DNA of 64,000 nucleotides, from the NCBI RefSeq assembly GCF_902833045.1, contig NZ_CADFDU010000015.1, positions 1 through 64,000 of the forward strand, given 5' to 3'. The notes under the pieces were generated by a model, which saw only the letters and a list, made by a program, of their open reading frames with translations, made no database searches and was not told the origin of the DNA. A program made the position numbers and the translations under genes. The stretch's first letter is position 1; each line of letters opens with the position of its first letter. The stretch is from Burkholderia sp. BCC0322 (lineage in GTDB: Bacteria > Pseudomonadota > Gammaproteobacteria > Burkholderiales > Burkholderiaceae). Shown here piece after piece: positions 35,776-48,712 of this stretch.

Positions 35776-38700
35776 GTGAATCATTCATTTCGATCGATAT
35801 GGAGCGAGACCACCGGCTGCTGGGTCGCGGTTGCGGAAACGGCACGGGCGCGCGGCAAACGTTCGGGTAGCGCATCCTGCGCGAGCCGCCGCGCCACACA
35901 CGCGAGAACGCGCCGGATCCCGCTTCGCATCGCGGCAGTCGGCGCCGTGCTGGCCGCGCTGTCGGCCAGCTCCACGTATGCGTCGACGTGCGGCAGCGGC
36001 GCGGCCGTCGCGAGCGGCGGCACCTGCGCGCTCGGCAGTTTCAGCCCGACCGTCAACGACAACCTGGTCGGCGCCACGACCGTGTCGGGCGGTGACCGGG
36101 TCAGCCTGACCGGCGCATGGACCGGCGCGACCGGCGACATGGGCTACACGCCGATGCCGCTCGGCAACACGTCCATCATTTCGGGCAACCCGAATCAGCC
36201 GCTGTTGACGCTCGGCGGCAAGACGCAAAGCGTCGGCACCCCCGATTCGATCACGGGTGGCCGCACGTCGGTCGCCACCTACGATTCGTCCGCGTTCACC
36301 TCGTCGGTCGCAGGCTCGACCGTCGTGCAGGTCTACCACGACGTGAACGGCGACCAGTACGTGAACATGCGGATCGGCACGGTCGCGAACTCGGGCGGCA
36401 CGCTCGACGTATCGATCGGCAACCCGGTGAACGCGCCCGCGGCGGCCGGCAACGTCATGACGATCGCGGCCAAGCAGACCGACCTCACCTACGCGGACGG
36501 CACCGGCTCGGCACCGAGCGTCATCAACTGGAATTCGCGGAACCAGATCTGGTTCATCACCGGCGACTATCTCGCGAGCGGCGGCCCCGTCGGCAGCGTC
36601 CAGCTCGACGTGCCGACCTACGCGGGCACCTTCACCGCGTTCGACGGCAGCACGTGGACCGTCACCGACGCCGCGTCGCTCGCCGCGTACAACAACTTTC
36701 TCGTGCGTTCGGTCGCGAACGGCGCGCTCGGCTCGCAGGCCGCCTACGACAACGCGTTCGGCCAGGCCGTGACGCTCTCCCCGCAGACCTTCGAGTATGC
36801 GAACAACGTGTCGCCCGGCGACAAGAACGCGCTGCCCAGAAACTACCCGTCCGCGATGCACGGCACGGGCGCGAACGCGACGCTGCACATCGGCAAGGAC
36901 GGCCAGATCGACTTCCGCGGCTCCAACACGATCGATGCGAGCGCCGCCGTCATCGCGGAGAACGGCGCGCACTTCATCAACGACGGGCGCCTGTCGGGCG
37001 ACTTTACGCTGGTGCGCCTGCTGAGCGGCGCGAGCGGCGTCAACAACGGTTCGATTTCGTCCGGCTATACGGTCGGCGACAACGTCGGCACGGGCGGCGC
37101 CGCGCGGCCCGACAACTTCGGCCTCGACACGTACGTCGAAGGCAGCGGCGTGTACGCAAACGGCGCGGGCACCACGTTCGTCAACAACGGCGTGATGAAC
37201 GTCGGCGCATGGGATCTCACCCACAACCGGCTCGACCTGCAGAACTACGCAGTGGCCGCGACCGACGGCGCGAGCGCATCGAACGCCGGCACGATCAACG
37301 TCGGCGTCAACGCGACGACGCTCGACAGCCAGGTGATCGGCGGCCTCGTCGCCGGCGGCAGCTTCACGAACGAAGCCGGCGGCACGATCTACCTCGGCCG
37401 CGCAGCCCAGTACGATGCCGGCGCGCCGGAAGCCGTGAACGACGTCGCGCTGTCCGCGCACGCGTACGGCATCCTGCTCGGGGCATCGGGCACCGCGAGC
37501 AACCTCGGCACGATCGTGATCGGCTCGCAGACGCAGAACGGCGCCGCGCTGGCGAGCATCGGCTCGTCGTCCGGCACGCTGAACAACGCGGGCGCGATCG
37601 TCGTCAACGGTGCGGCGTCCGGCACGCCGCTCGCCAACGTCGGCATGCTCGCGGCGAACACGGCCGCGACCGTGACCAACACCGGCACCATCACGCTGAA
37701 TGGCGTCAACGGCATCGGCATCATGGTCGTCGGGACCGGCACGGCCGCGACCTCGACCGGCACGATCAACGTGGCCGGCGGCCTCGATCCCGCCTCGGGC
37801 ACGCGCAACTACGGCGTGTGGGCCGAGGGGCCGCTCGCGAAAGCCACGCTCGACGGCGCGCTCAACCTGACCGGCACCGGCGCGATCGGCGTGCATGCAC
37901 GTTCGGGCGCGACGATCGACGTCGGCGCCCATGCCGTGCCCGCGTTCATGTCGGGCACCAACCAGATCGGCTTCTATGCCTATGGCGCGGGCTCGAAGAT
38001 CAACGTCGCCGCGCAGCACATCAGCGTCGACACCGACGATTCGACGCTGTTCCGCGTCGCGGGCGGCGCGGCCTACACCGGCACGTCGATGGCCGGCGCG
38101 CTGACGACCGACGTCAACGGCCAGCGCGCGCACGGCGTGCTCGCAACCGACGCCGGCACCGTGCTGTCGACCGGCAACGCGACCTACAACGTCAACGGCG
38201 CGAACGGCATCGCGATCGCGGTCGAAGGCGGCGCGCAAGGCACGATCGACGCGGGCGCGACGATCAACCTGAACGCGGCCGGTGCGATCGCCGGTGTCGT
38301 CGACGGCCAGGCGCACGACCTCGCCGGCGCCAATGCCGGCGCACCGGTCGCGACGACACTGACCAACCACGCCGCCGTCACGTCATCGACGGCCGGCGTG
38401 ACGGGCTTCGTCGCACAACACCTCGGCACGCTCGAGAATCGCGACACCGTGCTGCTGACGGGTGCCGGCTCGACGGGCGTCGCGATCGGCACGCTCGGCA
38501 CGGTGAACAACATGTCGACGATCCGCGTATCCGACGGCACCGGCGCGCTCGTCCAGGGCGCGTCGGCGACGCTCGCCAACGCAGGTTCGATCGAGGCTGA
38601 CGATGGGATCGCGGGCGTCCGCCTGACGGGCACCGGCGCATCGGTCGCGCTGTCGGGCGCCGGCACCGTGATCGCGAACGGCCGCGCCGACGGCGTGCTG

Positions 38701-41037
38701 ATCGACTCGACCGTGACGGGCGGCGGGCTCGCGGCCGGCGCGACGTCGATCGCGGTCGGCGGCTCCGGCAAGGGGATCGACAACCAGGGAACGAACGCAA
38801 CGATCGCGCTGTCCGGCACGCGGATCGGCACGACCGGCGGCGGCGCCGACGGCCTGTCGTCGACGGGCGCCGGCGCACGCATCGCGGCCGATGCGGCGAC
38901 CGTCGTCAGCACCACCGGCGACAACGCGCGCGGCTTCTTCGTGTCGGGCGCGGATTCGACGCTGGCGGCCAACGGCACGACCGTCGCGACGACCGGCGCG
39001 GGTTCGGCCGCGATCGTGACGACCGGCGGCGCGACCGCAATGCTGTCGGGTGCGAAGATCACCACAGCCGGCACGACGGCCGACGGCCTCGTCGCGCAGA
39101 ACGGCGGCCGCATCGGCGATACGGGCTCGACGGTCGCCAGCGCCGCCGGCAACGGCGCAACCGCCGACAGCGGCGGCGTGCTCGCGTTGACCGGCACGAC
39201 GCTCAAGGGCGCCACGGCCGGCGTACTGACGTCCGATACGCTCGCAAACGGCGCGACGAGCTCGGTACTCGTCGACGGCGGCAGCGTCACGTCCGCCACC
39301 GGGCCGGCCTTCGCCGTGCGCGGCGGCACGGCCGACATTGCCGTGCGCAACGGCACGGTCGTGACGGCCGGCAATGGCACGTTGCTCGACCTGTCGAACG
39401 GCAGCAACGCCACCTTCACCGCATCGGCCGTGAACCTGGCCGGCGACATCGTCTCCGACGCATCGAGCACCGGCAACGTGTTCCTCGCGAACGGCGCGAC
39501 GCTGACCGGCAAGATCGATCCGGTCGCGCTGACCGTCGACAACACCAGCACGTGGCGCATGACGGGCAGCTCCGTGCTGAGCAGCCTGAACAACGCGGGC
39601 CTCGTCGCATTCGCCGCACCGACCGGCTCGCCGACGCTCGCGGGCAGCTACAAGACGCTGACGACCGGCAGCTACGTCGGCAACGGCGGCACGATCGCGC
39701 TCAACACGTTCCTCGGCGCCGACGCATCGCCGACCGATCGGGTGATCGTGAATGGCGGCACCGCGAGCGGCACGACGGGCCTGAAGATCGCCAACACGGC
39801 CGGCACCGGCGCGCAGACGAAGGGCGACGGGATTCCGGTGGTCGTCACGACCAACGGCGGCACGACCACCGCATCGGCATTCCAGCTCGCGGGCCCCGTG
39901 CAGGCGGGTGCGTACGAATACCGGCTCTATCGCGGCGGGCAAGGCGACGCGAACGGCTGGTACCTGCGCTCGCAACTCGATCCCTCGGACCCGGGCGACC
40001 CGATCCACCCGTCCGGCAGCGGTGACGGGGGCAACACCGGGAACGGCAACAGCGGCGGCACGCTCGCGTATCGCCCCGGTGTCTCGGGCTATGCACTCAC
40101 GCCGCTGCTCAACGCCGACTACGGCTTCTCGACGCTCGGCAAGCTGCACGAACGCGTCGGCGACATCACCAACCTCGAAAAGCAGCAGCCCGGCAATCGC
40201 GACGGCGTGTGGGGGCGCATCGGCGGCCAGAGTCTCGACGCGAACGCGGGCCGCTTCGCGGCCGACGAGCGCACGTTCTTCGCGCAGTTCGGCAAGGACT
40301 GGACACTCGACCAGGCCCCGAACGGCGGCGGCAGCACGCATGCGGGCGTGACGGCCAGCATCGGCGTATCGAACGCAAGCTTCAGCGATATGGCGCGCGC
40401 CGATACGGCCAACCTGTCGACCTCGACGGGCTCGGTCGAAATGCACGCGCAGAGCATCGGCGGCTACTGGACGAAGTATCTGTCGGACGGCACGTACTTC
40501 GACAGCGTCGGGCAGGTCACGCACTACGGCAATCGCTATCGCGACAGCTACGGCAACGAGGCGTCGCAGAACGGCTTCGGCATCGCGCTGTCGCAGGAAG
40601 TCGGCAAGCCGTTCGCGATCGGCGCGCTGCCGGTCGCGGTCGAGCCTCAGGCGCAACTGATGTATCAGTACCTGAAGCTGAACGGGTTCAACGACAACGT
40701 GTCGGCGGTATCGGGCACGACGACGAACGCGCTGCGCGGCCGCGTCGGCGTGCGCATCTTCCGGCCGAACCTCCAGTCGGATTCGGGCGGCGGGGCCGCC
40801 ACGCCGTACTTCACGGCCGACGTGCTGCACGACTTCCTGTCGCCGGGCCAGACCGTCGTCGGCGGCACGCCGTTCGCCACGCATCTCGGCCGCACGTGGT
40901 ACGAGCTCGGCGTCGGCGTGACCGCGGGCTTCGGCAAGTCGGGCGAGCTGTACGCGAACGCGAAGATCGCGCGCAACATCGGCGGCGATTACCGGCGCGG
41001 CATCGTCGGGCAGGTCGGCTACCGCTACAGCTGGTAA
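35776..41037 (+). CDS. Large ESPR-type autotransporter (type Va secretion)
   Basis: A 1753-residue surface protein. It starts with GTG behind AGAGAGGGG. Residues 1-~30 form an extended signal peptide region (MNHSFRSIWSETTGCWVAVAE); the hydrophobic core is at ~49-68, with cleavage near residue 70. The passenger (~70-1400) is Gly/Ala/Thr/Asn-rich with repeating short NxGTI-like strands, fitting a right-handed beta-helix. A Pro/Gly linker (~1400-1430) leads to a ~300-residue beta-barrel ending in YRYSW with a terminal aromatic residue. It probably mediates adhesion or aggregation; no protease triad was recognised. The passenger has only two cysteines, near its start. Confidence 0.9.
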   Translation: MNHSFRSIWSETTGCWVAVAETARARGKRSGSASCASRRATHARTRRIPLRIAAVGAVLAALSASSTYASTCGSGAAVASGGTCALGSFSPTVNDNLVGATTVSGGDRVSLTGAWTGATGDMGYTPMPLGNTSIISGNPNQPLLTLGGKTQSVGTPDSITGGRTSVATYDSSAFTSSVAGSTVVQVYHDVNGDQYVNMRIGTVANSGGTLDVSIGNPVNAPAAAGNVMTIAAKQTDLTYADGTGSAPSVINWNSRNQIWFITGDYLASGGPVGSVQLDVPTYAGTFTAFDGSTWTVTDAASLAAYNNFLVRSVANGALGSQAAYDNAFGQAVTLSPQTFEYANNVSPGDKNALPRNYPSAMHGTGANATLHIGKDGQIDFRGSNTIDASAAVIAENGAHFINDGRLSGDFTLVRLLSGASGVNNGSISSGYTVGDNVGTGGAARPDNFGLDTYVEGSGVYANGAGTTFVNNGVMNVGAWDLTHNRLDLQNYAVAATDGASASNAGTINVGVNATTLDSQVIGGLVAGGSFTNEAGGTIYLGRAAQYDAGAPEAVNDVALSAHAYGILLGASGTASNLGTIVIGSQTQNGAALASIGSSSGTLNNAGAIVVNGAASGTPLANVGMLAANTAATVTNTGTITLNGVNGIGIMVVGTGTAATSTGTINVAGGLDPASGTRNYGVWAEGPLAKATLDGALNLTGTGAIGVHARSGATIDVGAHAVPAFMSGTNQIGFYAYGAGSKINVAAQHISVDTDDSTLFRVAGGAAYTGTSMAGALTTDVNGQRAHGVLATDAGTVLSTGNATYNVNGANGIAIAVEGGAQGTIDAGATINLNAAGAIAGVVDGQAHDLAGANAGAPVATTLTNHAAVTSSTAGVTGFVAQHLGTLENRDTVLLTGAGSTGVAIGTLGTVNNMSTIRVSDGTGALVQGASATLANAGSIEADDGIAGVRLTGTGASVALSGAGTVIANGRADGVLIDSTVTGGGLAAGATSIAVGGSGKGIDNQGTNATIALSGTRIGTTGGGADGLSSTGAGARIAADAATVVSTTGDNARGFFVSGADSTLAANGTTVATTGAGSAAIVTTGGATAMLSGAKITTAGTTADGLVAQNGGRIGDTGSTVASAAGNGATADSGGVLALTGTTLKGATAGVLTSDTLANGATSSVLVDGGSVTSATGPAFAVRGGTADIAVRNGTVVTAGNGTLLDLSNGSNATFTASAVNLAGDIVSDASSTGNVFLANGATLTGKIDPVALTVDNTSTWRMTGSSVLSSLNNAGLVAFAAPTGSPTLAGSYKTLTTGSYVGNGGTIALNTFLGADASPTDRVIVNGGTASGTTGLKIANTAGTGAQTKGDGIPVVVTTNGGTTTASAFQLAGPVQAGAYEYRLYRGGQGDANGWYLRSQLDPSDPGDPIHPSGSGDGGNTGNGNSGGTLAYRPGVSGYALTPLLNADYGFSTLGKLHERVGDITNLEKQQPGNRDGVWGRIGGQSLDANAGRFAADERTFFAQFGKDWTLDQAPNGGGSTHAGVTASIGVSNASFSDMARADTANLSTSTGSVEMHAQSIGGYWTKYLSDGTYFDSVGQVTHYGNRYRDSYGNEASQNGFGIALSQEVGKPFAIGALPVAVEPQAQLMYQYLKLNGFNDNVSAVSGTTTNALRGRVGVRIFRPNLQSDSGGGAATPYFTADVLHDFLSPGQTVVGGTPFATHLGRTWYELGVGVTAGFGKSGELYANAKIARNIGGDYRRGIVGQVGYRYSW

Positions 41038-41060
41038 CGCCTGCTGGCGGCGGACGAAAA

Positions 41061-41091
41061 AAAACCGCCCGGCGCTCGGCCGGGCGGTTTT
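41061..41091. terminator. Terminator between the autotransporter and gltL
   Basis: AAAACCGCCCGG pairs with CCGGGCGGTTTT (7-nt loop) and is flanked by an A8 run. It serves the convergent autotransporter and glt operon transcripts. Confidence 0.88.
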
Positions 41092-41129
41092 CGTATCGGC
41101 GCACGTGCAGCGCCGACGCGCGCGAACGC

Positions 41130-41855
41130 TCAGTGCAGGATCTTCGCGAGGAAGTCCTTCGCGCGTTCCGATTTCGGATTCGAGAAGAAATCGTCCTTGC
41201 GGTCGTCCTCGACGATCGCGCCCTTGTCCATGAAGATCACGCGATGGGCGACCTTCTTCGCGAAGCCCATCTCGTGCGTGACGACCATCATCGTCATCCC
41301 TTCCTGCGCGAGTTCGACCATCACGTCGAGCACTTCGTTGATCATCTCGGGGTCGAGCGCTGACGTCGGCTCGTCGAACAGCATCGCGATCGGATCCATC
41401 GACAGCGCGCGCGCGATCGCGACACGCTGCTGCTGGCCGCCCGACAGCTGGCCCGGGAACTTGTGCGCATGCGCCTTCAGGCCGACGCGGTCGAGCAGCT
41501 TCATGCCCTTCTCGTTCGCCTCGTCCTTGCCGCGGCCGAGCACCTTGACCTGCGCGAGCGTCAGGTTCTCGGTGATCGACAGGTGCGGGAACAGCTCGAA
41601 ATGCTGGAACACCATGCCGACCTTCGAGCGCAGCTTCGACAGGTTCGTCTTCTTGTCGCCGACCGACTGGCCGTTCACGAGGATCTCGCCCTGCTGGAAC
41701 GGCTCGAGGCCGTTCACGGTCTTGATCAGCGTGGATTTACCCGAACCCGACGGGCCGCACACGACGACCACTTCGCCTTTCTTGACCTCGGTCGTGCAGT
41801 CGGTGAGGACCTGAAACTGGCCGTACCACTTGGAAACGTTCTTGATGGAAATCAT
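41130..41855 (-). CDS. gltL: Glutamate/aspartate ABC transporter ATP-binding protein
   Basis: A 241-residue ABC ATPase of the polar amino acid family. Walker A is [12 protein letters not shown], the signature is [15 protein letters not shown], Walker B is [13 protein letters not shown], and the switch His is in VVTHEMGFA. It is the last gene of gltIJKL; its start overlaps the gltK stop by 4 bases. The long frame upstream overlaps gltK and is not coding. Confidence 0.94.
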   Translation of the reverse strand: MISIKNVSKWYGQFQVLTDCTTEVKKGEVVVVCGPSGSGKSTLIKTVNGLEPFQQGEILVNGQSVGDKKTNLSKLRSKVGMVFQHFELFPHLSITENLTLAQVKVLGRGKDEANEKGMKLLDRVGLKAHAHKFPGQLSGGQQQRVAIARALSMDPIAMLFDEPTSALDPEMINEVLDVMVELAQEGMTMMVVTHEMGFAKKVAHRVIFMDKGAIVEDDRKDDFFSNPKSERAKDFLAKILH

Positions 41856-42532
41856 CGTGTGACCTTTTTCTGGAGACTCTTGACGAGAACAGACGCCAAC
41901 GAGCAAATCACGAAATAGCATGCGCCGGCGAACAGGACCATCTCGACGGTCGTGCCGTCGCGATCGCCGATGTTGGCGGCCGTGCGGAAGAAGTCCGCGA
42001 GACTGATCACGTACACGAGCGACGTATCCTGGAACAGGACGATCGCCTGCGTGAGCAGCAGCGGCACCATCGCGCGGAACGCCTGCGGCAGGATCACGAG
42101 GCGCATCGCCTGCGCGTAGTTCATGCCGAGCGCGAACGCGGCGTTCACCTGCCCGCGCGGCACCGCCTGGATGCCGGCGCGGATGATCTCGGAATAATAC
42201 GCGGCTTCGAACAGCGAGAACGCGACCATCGCCGAGGCGAGACGGATGTCGATCGTCGGCGACAACCCGAGCACGCCCTGCAGCAGCTGCGGCACGATCA
42301 GGAAGAACCACAGCAGCACCATCACGAGCGGGATCGAGCGGAACACCGTCACGTAGCCCTGCGCGAACCACGCGAGCGGCTTCACGCCCGACAGCCGCAT
42401 CAGCGCCAGCAGCGTGCCCCAGACGATCCCGACCACGATCGCGATCAGCGTGATCTGGAACGTGACGAGGGCCCCCGTCCACAGCGTCGGCAGCGCGCCG
42501 GGAATACTACTCCAGTCGAACTGATGCATCAC
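41852..42532 (-). CDS. gltK: Glutamate/aspartate ABC transporter permease GltK
   Basis: A 226-residue inner-membrane permease with about five transmembrane helices. The EAA-type coupling loop ([37 protein letters not shown]) contacts GltL. It overlaps both neighbours by 4 bases, so the operon is translationally coupled. Confidence 0.93.
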   Translation of the reverse strand: MMHQFDWSSIPGALPTLWTGALVTFQITLIAIVVGIVWGTLLALMRLSGVKPLAWFAQGYVTVFRSIPLVMVLLWFFLIVPQLLQGVLGLSPTIDIRLASAMVAFSLFEAAYYSEIIRAGIQAVPRGQVNAAFALGMNYAQAMRLVILPQAFRAMVPLLLTQAIVLFQDTSLVYVISLADFFRTAANIGDRDGTTVEMVLFAGACYFVICSLASVLVKSLQKKVTR

Positions 42533-43269
42533 TTGCCTCCGATATAGCCGGGCAGCCGCGTACGGCCTTCGATCCAGCGCATGAACGCCATCACGACGAG
42601 GTTGATGATCACGTACGCGAGCGTCACCGCGATGAACGATTCATAGGTCTGCGCGGTGTAGTCGACGAGCTGGCGCGCTTGCGCGGACAGGTCGAGCAGG
42701 CCGATCGTCGACGCGACGGCGGAGTTCTTGAAGATGTTCAGGAATTCCGACGTGAGCGGCGGCACGATGATCCGGTACGCAACGGGCAGCAGCACGTAGC
42801 GGTACGTCTGCCATTGCGTGAAGCCCATCGCGAGGCCGGCGGCGCGCTGGCCCTTCGGCAGCGCGTTGATCCCCGAGCGCACCTGTTCGCACACGCGCGC
42901 GCCCGTGAACAGGCCGAGACAGACGATCGACGCGGTAAAGAACTGCGTGGTGGGCGGCAACTGCTTGATCCAGGTGCCGATCGACGCAGGCAGCAGCTCC
43001 GGTATCACGAGATACCAGACGAAGAACTGCACGATCAGCGGAACGTTCCGGAAGATCGACACGTACACGGTACCGATCGCGGACAGCCATTTGTTCGGCA
43101 CGGTGCGCAGCACACCGAACAGCGAACCGACGATCAGCGCAATGACCCAGGCGACGAGCGACACTTCGATGGTCACCCAGAAGCCGGACATCAGCCATCC
43201 GAAATAAGTCGTCGGCTCGCCGGTCGACACGGGGCTCAGGAAGATGCCCCAGTTCCAGTGGTAAGACAT
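42529..43269 (-). CDS. gltJ: Glutamate/aspartate ABC transporter permease GltJ
   Basis: A 246-residue permease with an EAA loop ([36 protein letters not shown]) and multiple membrane helices; it pairs with GltK. I chose the ATG at 43269, which is 8 bases after a GGAG. A TTG two codons upstream is possible but less likely. Confidence 0.93.
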   Translation of the reverse strand: MSYHWNWGIFLSPVSTGEPTTYFGWLMSGFWVTIEVSLVAWVIALIVGSLFGVLRTVPNKWLSAIGTVYVSIFRNVPLIVQFFVWYLVIPELLPASIGTWIKQLPPTTQFFTASIVCLGLFTGARVCEQVRSGINALPKGQRAAGLAMGFTQWQTYRYVLLPVAYRIIVPPLTSEFLNIFKNSAVASTIGLLDLSAQARQLVDYTAQTYESFIAVTLAYVIINLVVMAFMRWIEGRTRLPGYIGGK

Positions 43270-43353
43270 GGGCAAGACTCCAGCAAAAAGAGACGGAAGA
43301 AGCGGGGCCTCTTCCGTCTCATTAGCGTCATTTCTGCATCAACGGCCGTGTGC

Positions 43354-44247
43354 TCAGTCGAGCGCCTTGTCGTTCGGGTTCGCGTACAGCTTCTTCATCG
43401 ACTCGGACAGCGGGAAGTTCAGGTTCAGCCCCTTCGGCGGGATCGGGTTCTCGAACCACTTCGCGTAGATCTTCGCGGCTTCGCCCGACTTCTCGACTTG
43501 CGCGATCGCGTCGTCGACGACCTTCTTGAAGGCCGCGTCGTCCTTGCGCATCATGCAACCGTACGCTTCTTCCGATTGCGGCGTGCCGACGATCACCCAG
43601 TCGCCCGGCTTCTTCGCCTTCGCGCGTTCGCCCGCGAGCAGCGCGTCATCCATCATGAACGCGACCGCGCGGCCCGACTCCAGCGTATTGAACGAATCGC
43701 CGTGATCCTTCGCGCTGATGATGCTCATGCCCAACTGCTTGTCGTTGTTCATCTTGCGCAGCAGGCGCTCGGACGTCGTGCCGGCGGTGGTCACGACCGT
43801 CTTGCCCTTCAGGTCGGCGAAATCCTTGACGCCGGAATCGTTCTTCGTCATCAGGCGCGTGCCGATCACGAAGATCGTGTCGGAGAACGCGGCCTGCTGC
43901 TGGCGCTCGGCGTTGTTGGTGGTCGAGCCGCACTCGATGTCGACCGTGCCGTTCTGCACCAGCGGAATGCGGTTCTGCGACGTGACCGGGATGTTCTTCA
44001 CCTGCAGGTTCGGCAGGTTCAGCTTCTTCTTCACTGCGTCGACCACCTTCATCTGGAAGTCACGCGAATAACCGACCACCTGCTGCTTTTCGTCGTAGTA
44101 GGAGAACGGAATCGACGACTCGCGGTGTCCCAGCGCGATCACGCCCGTGTCCTTGATCTTCTTCAGCGTGCCCGTCTCCTGAGCATGCGCGCCACTTGCG
44201 AACGCGCAAAGCGCCGCGAACATCAGGACTGCCTTTTGGTATTTCAT
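43354..44247 (-). CDS. gltI: Glutamate/aspartate ABC transporter substrate-binding protein
   Basis: A 297-residue periplasmic binding protein with a Sec signal peptide (residues 1-~22, cleaved after AHA). The mature start GTLKKIKDTGVIALGHRESSIPFSYYDEKQ and the SBP family 3 core (IECGSTTNNAERQQQAAFSD) match GltI. AAGGAG 9 bases before the ATG at 44247 fixes the start. An 84-base gap to gltJ separates it from the tightly overlapping JKL genes. Confidence 0.94.
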   Translation of the reverse strand: MKYQKAVLMFAALCAFASGAHAQETGTLKKIKDTGVIALGHRESSIPFSYYDEKQQVVGYSRDFQMKVVDAVKKKLNLPNLQVKNIPVTSQNRIPLVQNGTVDIECGSTTNNAERQQQAAFSDTIFVIGTRLMTKNDSGVKDFADLKGKTVVTTAGTTSERLLRKMNNDKQLGMSIISAKDHGDSFNTLESGRAVAFMMDDALLAGERAKAKKPGDWVIVGTPQSEEAYGCMMRKDDAAFKKVVDDAIAQVEKSGEAAKIYAKWFENPIPPKGLNLNFPLSESMKKLYANPNDKALD

Positions 44248-44390
44248 TTTGGTCATCTCCTTGGCTAAAACCCGCGCCAGTGTATCAAAGTAATATTTTT
44301 GAAAGTACTGGTTGTTTACCGCACGGCGAACCGCGCTGCGCGAAACCTTTCTCCCGGCTTCGCTCCCCCCTTCCGGCGCCTGAATGCGCA

Positions 44391-44422
44391 CGCGGGCGGT
44401 GCCCGATTCGGCACCGCCCGCG
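44391..44422. terminator. 13-bp perfect GC hairpin between gdhA and gltI
   Basis: CGCGGGCGGTGCC pairs perfectly with GGCACCGCCCGCG around CGATTC. There is no T tract on either side, so it may act as a weak terminator, an attenuator or a transcript-end stabiliser for gdhA. Confidence 0.5.
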
Positions 44423-44499
44423 AGGGTTCATGCACGCAACCGGATGGATTGCGTCATGGATTGATCGTAGTCAACCGATCTGAAATCGGCAACCGCCGA

Positions 44500-45786
44500 T
44501 CAGGGGTACAGGCCACGCATTTCACGCGCCATCAGGATGCGCTTGCACGCAACGATGAACGCCGCCGTACGCACCGACACCTTGTGCTCTTCCGCGACTG
44601 CCCAGACGCCGGAGAACGCTTCGCGCATCACGCGCTCGAGACGGTGGTTGATCTCGTCTTCCGTCCAGAAGAAGCTCGAGAAATCCTGCACCCATTCGAA
44701 GTACGACACGGTCACGCCACCCGCGTTCGCGATCACGTCCGGGATCACGAGCACGCCGTTCGCGGTCAGGATGTCGTCCGCCGCCGTGGTCGTCGGGCCG
44801 TTCGCGCCTTCGACGATGATCTTCGTGCGGATCTTCGCTGCGTTCTTCTCGGTGATCTGGTTTTCCAGTGCCGCCGGGATCAGGATGTCGGTTTCGACGG
44901 TCCAGAACTCGTCATTCGGCATCGGCTCCGCACCTTCGAAGCCCGCAACGCCGCCCGTGCGTGCGACGTGGTCGAGCAGCTTGTTCGAATCGAGGCCGGC
45001 CGGCTGGTAGATCGTGCCCGTGTGGTCCTGCACCGCGATCACCTTCGAACCCGCTTCCTGGAACAGCTTCGCCGCGATGCCGCCGACGTTGCCGAAGCCC
45101 TGCACCGCGATGCGCGCGCCTGCGATTTCGAGGCCCTTCTTCTTCGCCGCTTCGCAGCCGACGACGAACACGCCGCGGCCGGTTGCTTCCTTGCGGCCGA
45201 GCGAGCCGCCGAGTGCGATCGGCTTGCCGGTCACGACGCCGGTCGACGTCTGGCCCTGGTTCATCGAGAAGGTATCCATCATCCACGCCATCACCTGTTC
45301 GTTGGTGTTGACGTCCGGCGCCGGAATATCGGTGTTCGGGCCGATGATGATGCCGATTTCGCTGGTGTAGCGACGCGTCACGCGTTCGAGCTCGCCGCGC
45401 GACAGCTTGCGCGGGTCGACGCGGATACCGCCCTTCGCGCCGCCGTACGGCACGTTCACGGCCGCGTTCTTGACCGACATCCATGCGGACAGTGCCATCA
45501 CTTCCGACAGCGTCACGTCCTGGTGGTAACGCACACCGCCCTTGCCCGGGCCGCGCGACACGTTGTGCTGCACGCGATAGCCCTCGAAGTGCGCGACGGT
45601 ACCGTTATCGAGCTCGATCGGCACATCGACGACCAGGATGCGCTTCGGGCGCTTCAGCGTTTCGAGCCAGCGCGACAGTGAGCCGAGGTACGGCGCGACG
45701 CGATCGACTTGCTGAAGGTAGTTGCCCCACGGGCCGAGATCGTCGGCGTGCAGGTAGGACGGGATGGACTGCAATTGCGAAGACAT
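44500..45786 (-). CDS. gdhA: Glutamate dehydrogenase (Glu/Leu/Phe/Val dehydrogenase family)
   Basis: A 428-residue enzyme catalysing the reversible oxidative deamination of glutamate to 2-oxoglutarate. Visible are the catalytic-Lys segment ([19 protein letters not shown]), the Rossmann nucleotide site ([15 protein letters not shown]) and EGANGPTT. Length fits the NAD-type homohexameric group. GGAG 5 bases before the [13 protein letters not shown] supports this start over a TTG 18 bases upstream. It lies directly upstream of gltIJKL on the same strand, linking glutamate uptake and use. Confidence 0.92.
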   Translation of the reverse strand: MSSQLQSIPSYLHADDLGPWGNYLQQVDRVAPYLGSLSRWLETLKRPKRILVVDVPIELDNGTVAHFEGYRVQHNVSRGPGKGGVRYHQDVTLSEVMALSAWMSVKNAAVNVPYGGAKGGIRVDPRKLSRGELERVTRRYTSEIGIIIGPNTDIPAPDVNTNEQVMAWMMDTFSMNQGQTSTGVVTGKPIALGGSLGRKEATGRGVFVVGCEAAKKKGLEIAGARIAVQGFGNVGGIAAKLFQEAGSKVIAVQDHTGTIYQPAGLDSNKLLDHVARTGGVAGFEGAEPMPNDEFWTVETDILIPAALENQITEKNAAKIRTKIIVEGANGPTTTAADDILTANGVLVIPDVIANAGGVTVSYFEWVQDFSSFFWTEDEINHRLERVMREAFSGVWAVAEEHKVSVRTAAFIVACKRILMAREMRGLYP

Positions 45787-45890
45787 GGATGCTCCAACGG
45801 TCAACAGGTGCGCACATTGTCGAAAAACCCGTTTTTTTTATCCAATGCCGTTTGCTTATTCGATTATGCGTTTCTTGCATGATCGCGATT

Positions 45891-45919
45891 TTGCGCAAAT
45901 CCGCGGTCGATTTGCGCAA
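45891..45919. promoter_or_regulatory. 29-bp perfect inverted repeat upstream of gdhA
   Basis: TTGCGCAAATC, 7-bp spacer, GATTTGCGCAA: 11-bp arms match perfectly, and each arm contains the palindrome TTGCGCAA, with centres 21 bp (two helical turns) apart. It lies 105 bases before the gdhA start. This looks like a cooperative operator for a dimeric or tetrameric regulator. The regulator is unknown; the nearby LysR (46063-47016) is one candidate. Confidence 0.65.
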
Positions 45920-46046
45920 GAACGCACGCGATCGGTCGTGCATCGCGTGCGTGAAAAGTGGTGCTTCCCGGATGCGGGAGGGCTGCCGGACAGCCGGCCG
46001 ACAGGCGGCGCAAGCTCGACGACAGCCGGCCGGCCCGCGCGGTCGC

Positions 46047-46062
46047 GGTTAACCGTCCACGG

Positions 46063-46068
<6 letters not shown>
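46047..46068. repeat. 22-bp perfect palindrome over the LysR stop codon
   Basis: GGTTAACCGT-CC-ACGGTTAACC, with the TAA stop of the LysR gene inside the right arm. The arms themselves contain GGTTAACC palindromes. With no T run it is not a standard terminator; it could be a protein-binding site or an mRNA 3' hairpin. Confidence 0.6.
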
Positions 46069-48636
<2,568 letters not shown>

Positions 48637-48656
48637 GCGCCACCGCCGCCGCACGT

Positions 48657-48693
48657 AAAAAAGCCCGATGCGAGCAATCGCATCGGGCTTTTT
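48657..48693. terminator. Terminator after purB
   Basis: A6GCCCGATGCG, AGCAAT, CGCATCGGGCT5: a long stem with A and T runs on both sides. It separates the convergent purB and FAD oxidoreductase genes. Confidence 0.9.
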
Positions 48694-48712
48694 CGTTGCC
48701 TGCAGCCGCCGG

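Noticed and set aside
36117-38600. 827-codon plus-strand frame inside the autotransporter gene
   Set aside because: It is an Arg-rich out-of-frame shadow of the passenger-coding repeats, which carry the recognisable protein.
37000-39600. Tandem DNA repeats or a CRISPR-like array in the autotransporter
   Set aside because: The periodicity is at protein level (short beta-strand repeats). DNA units differ in length and sequence and there are no constant repeats with unique spacers.
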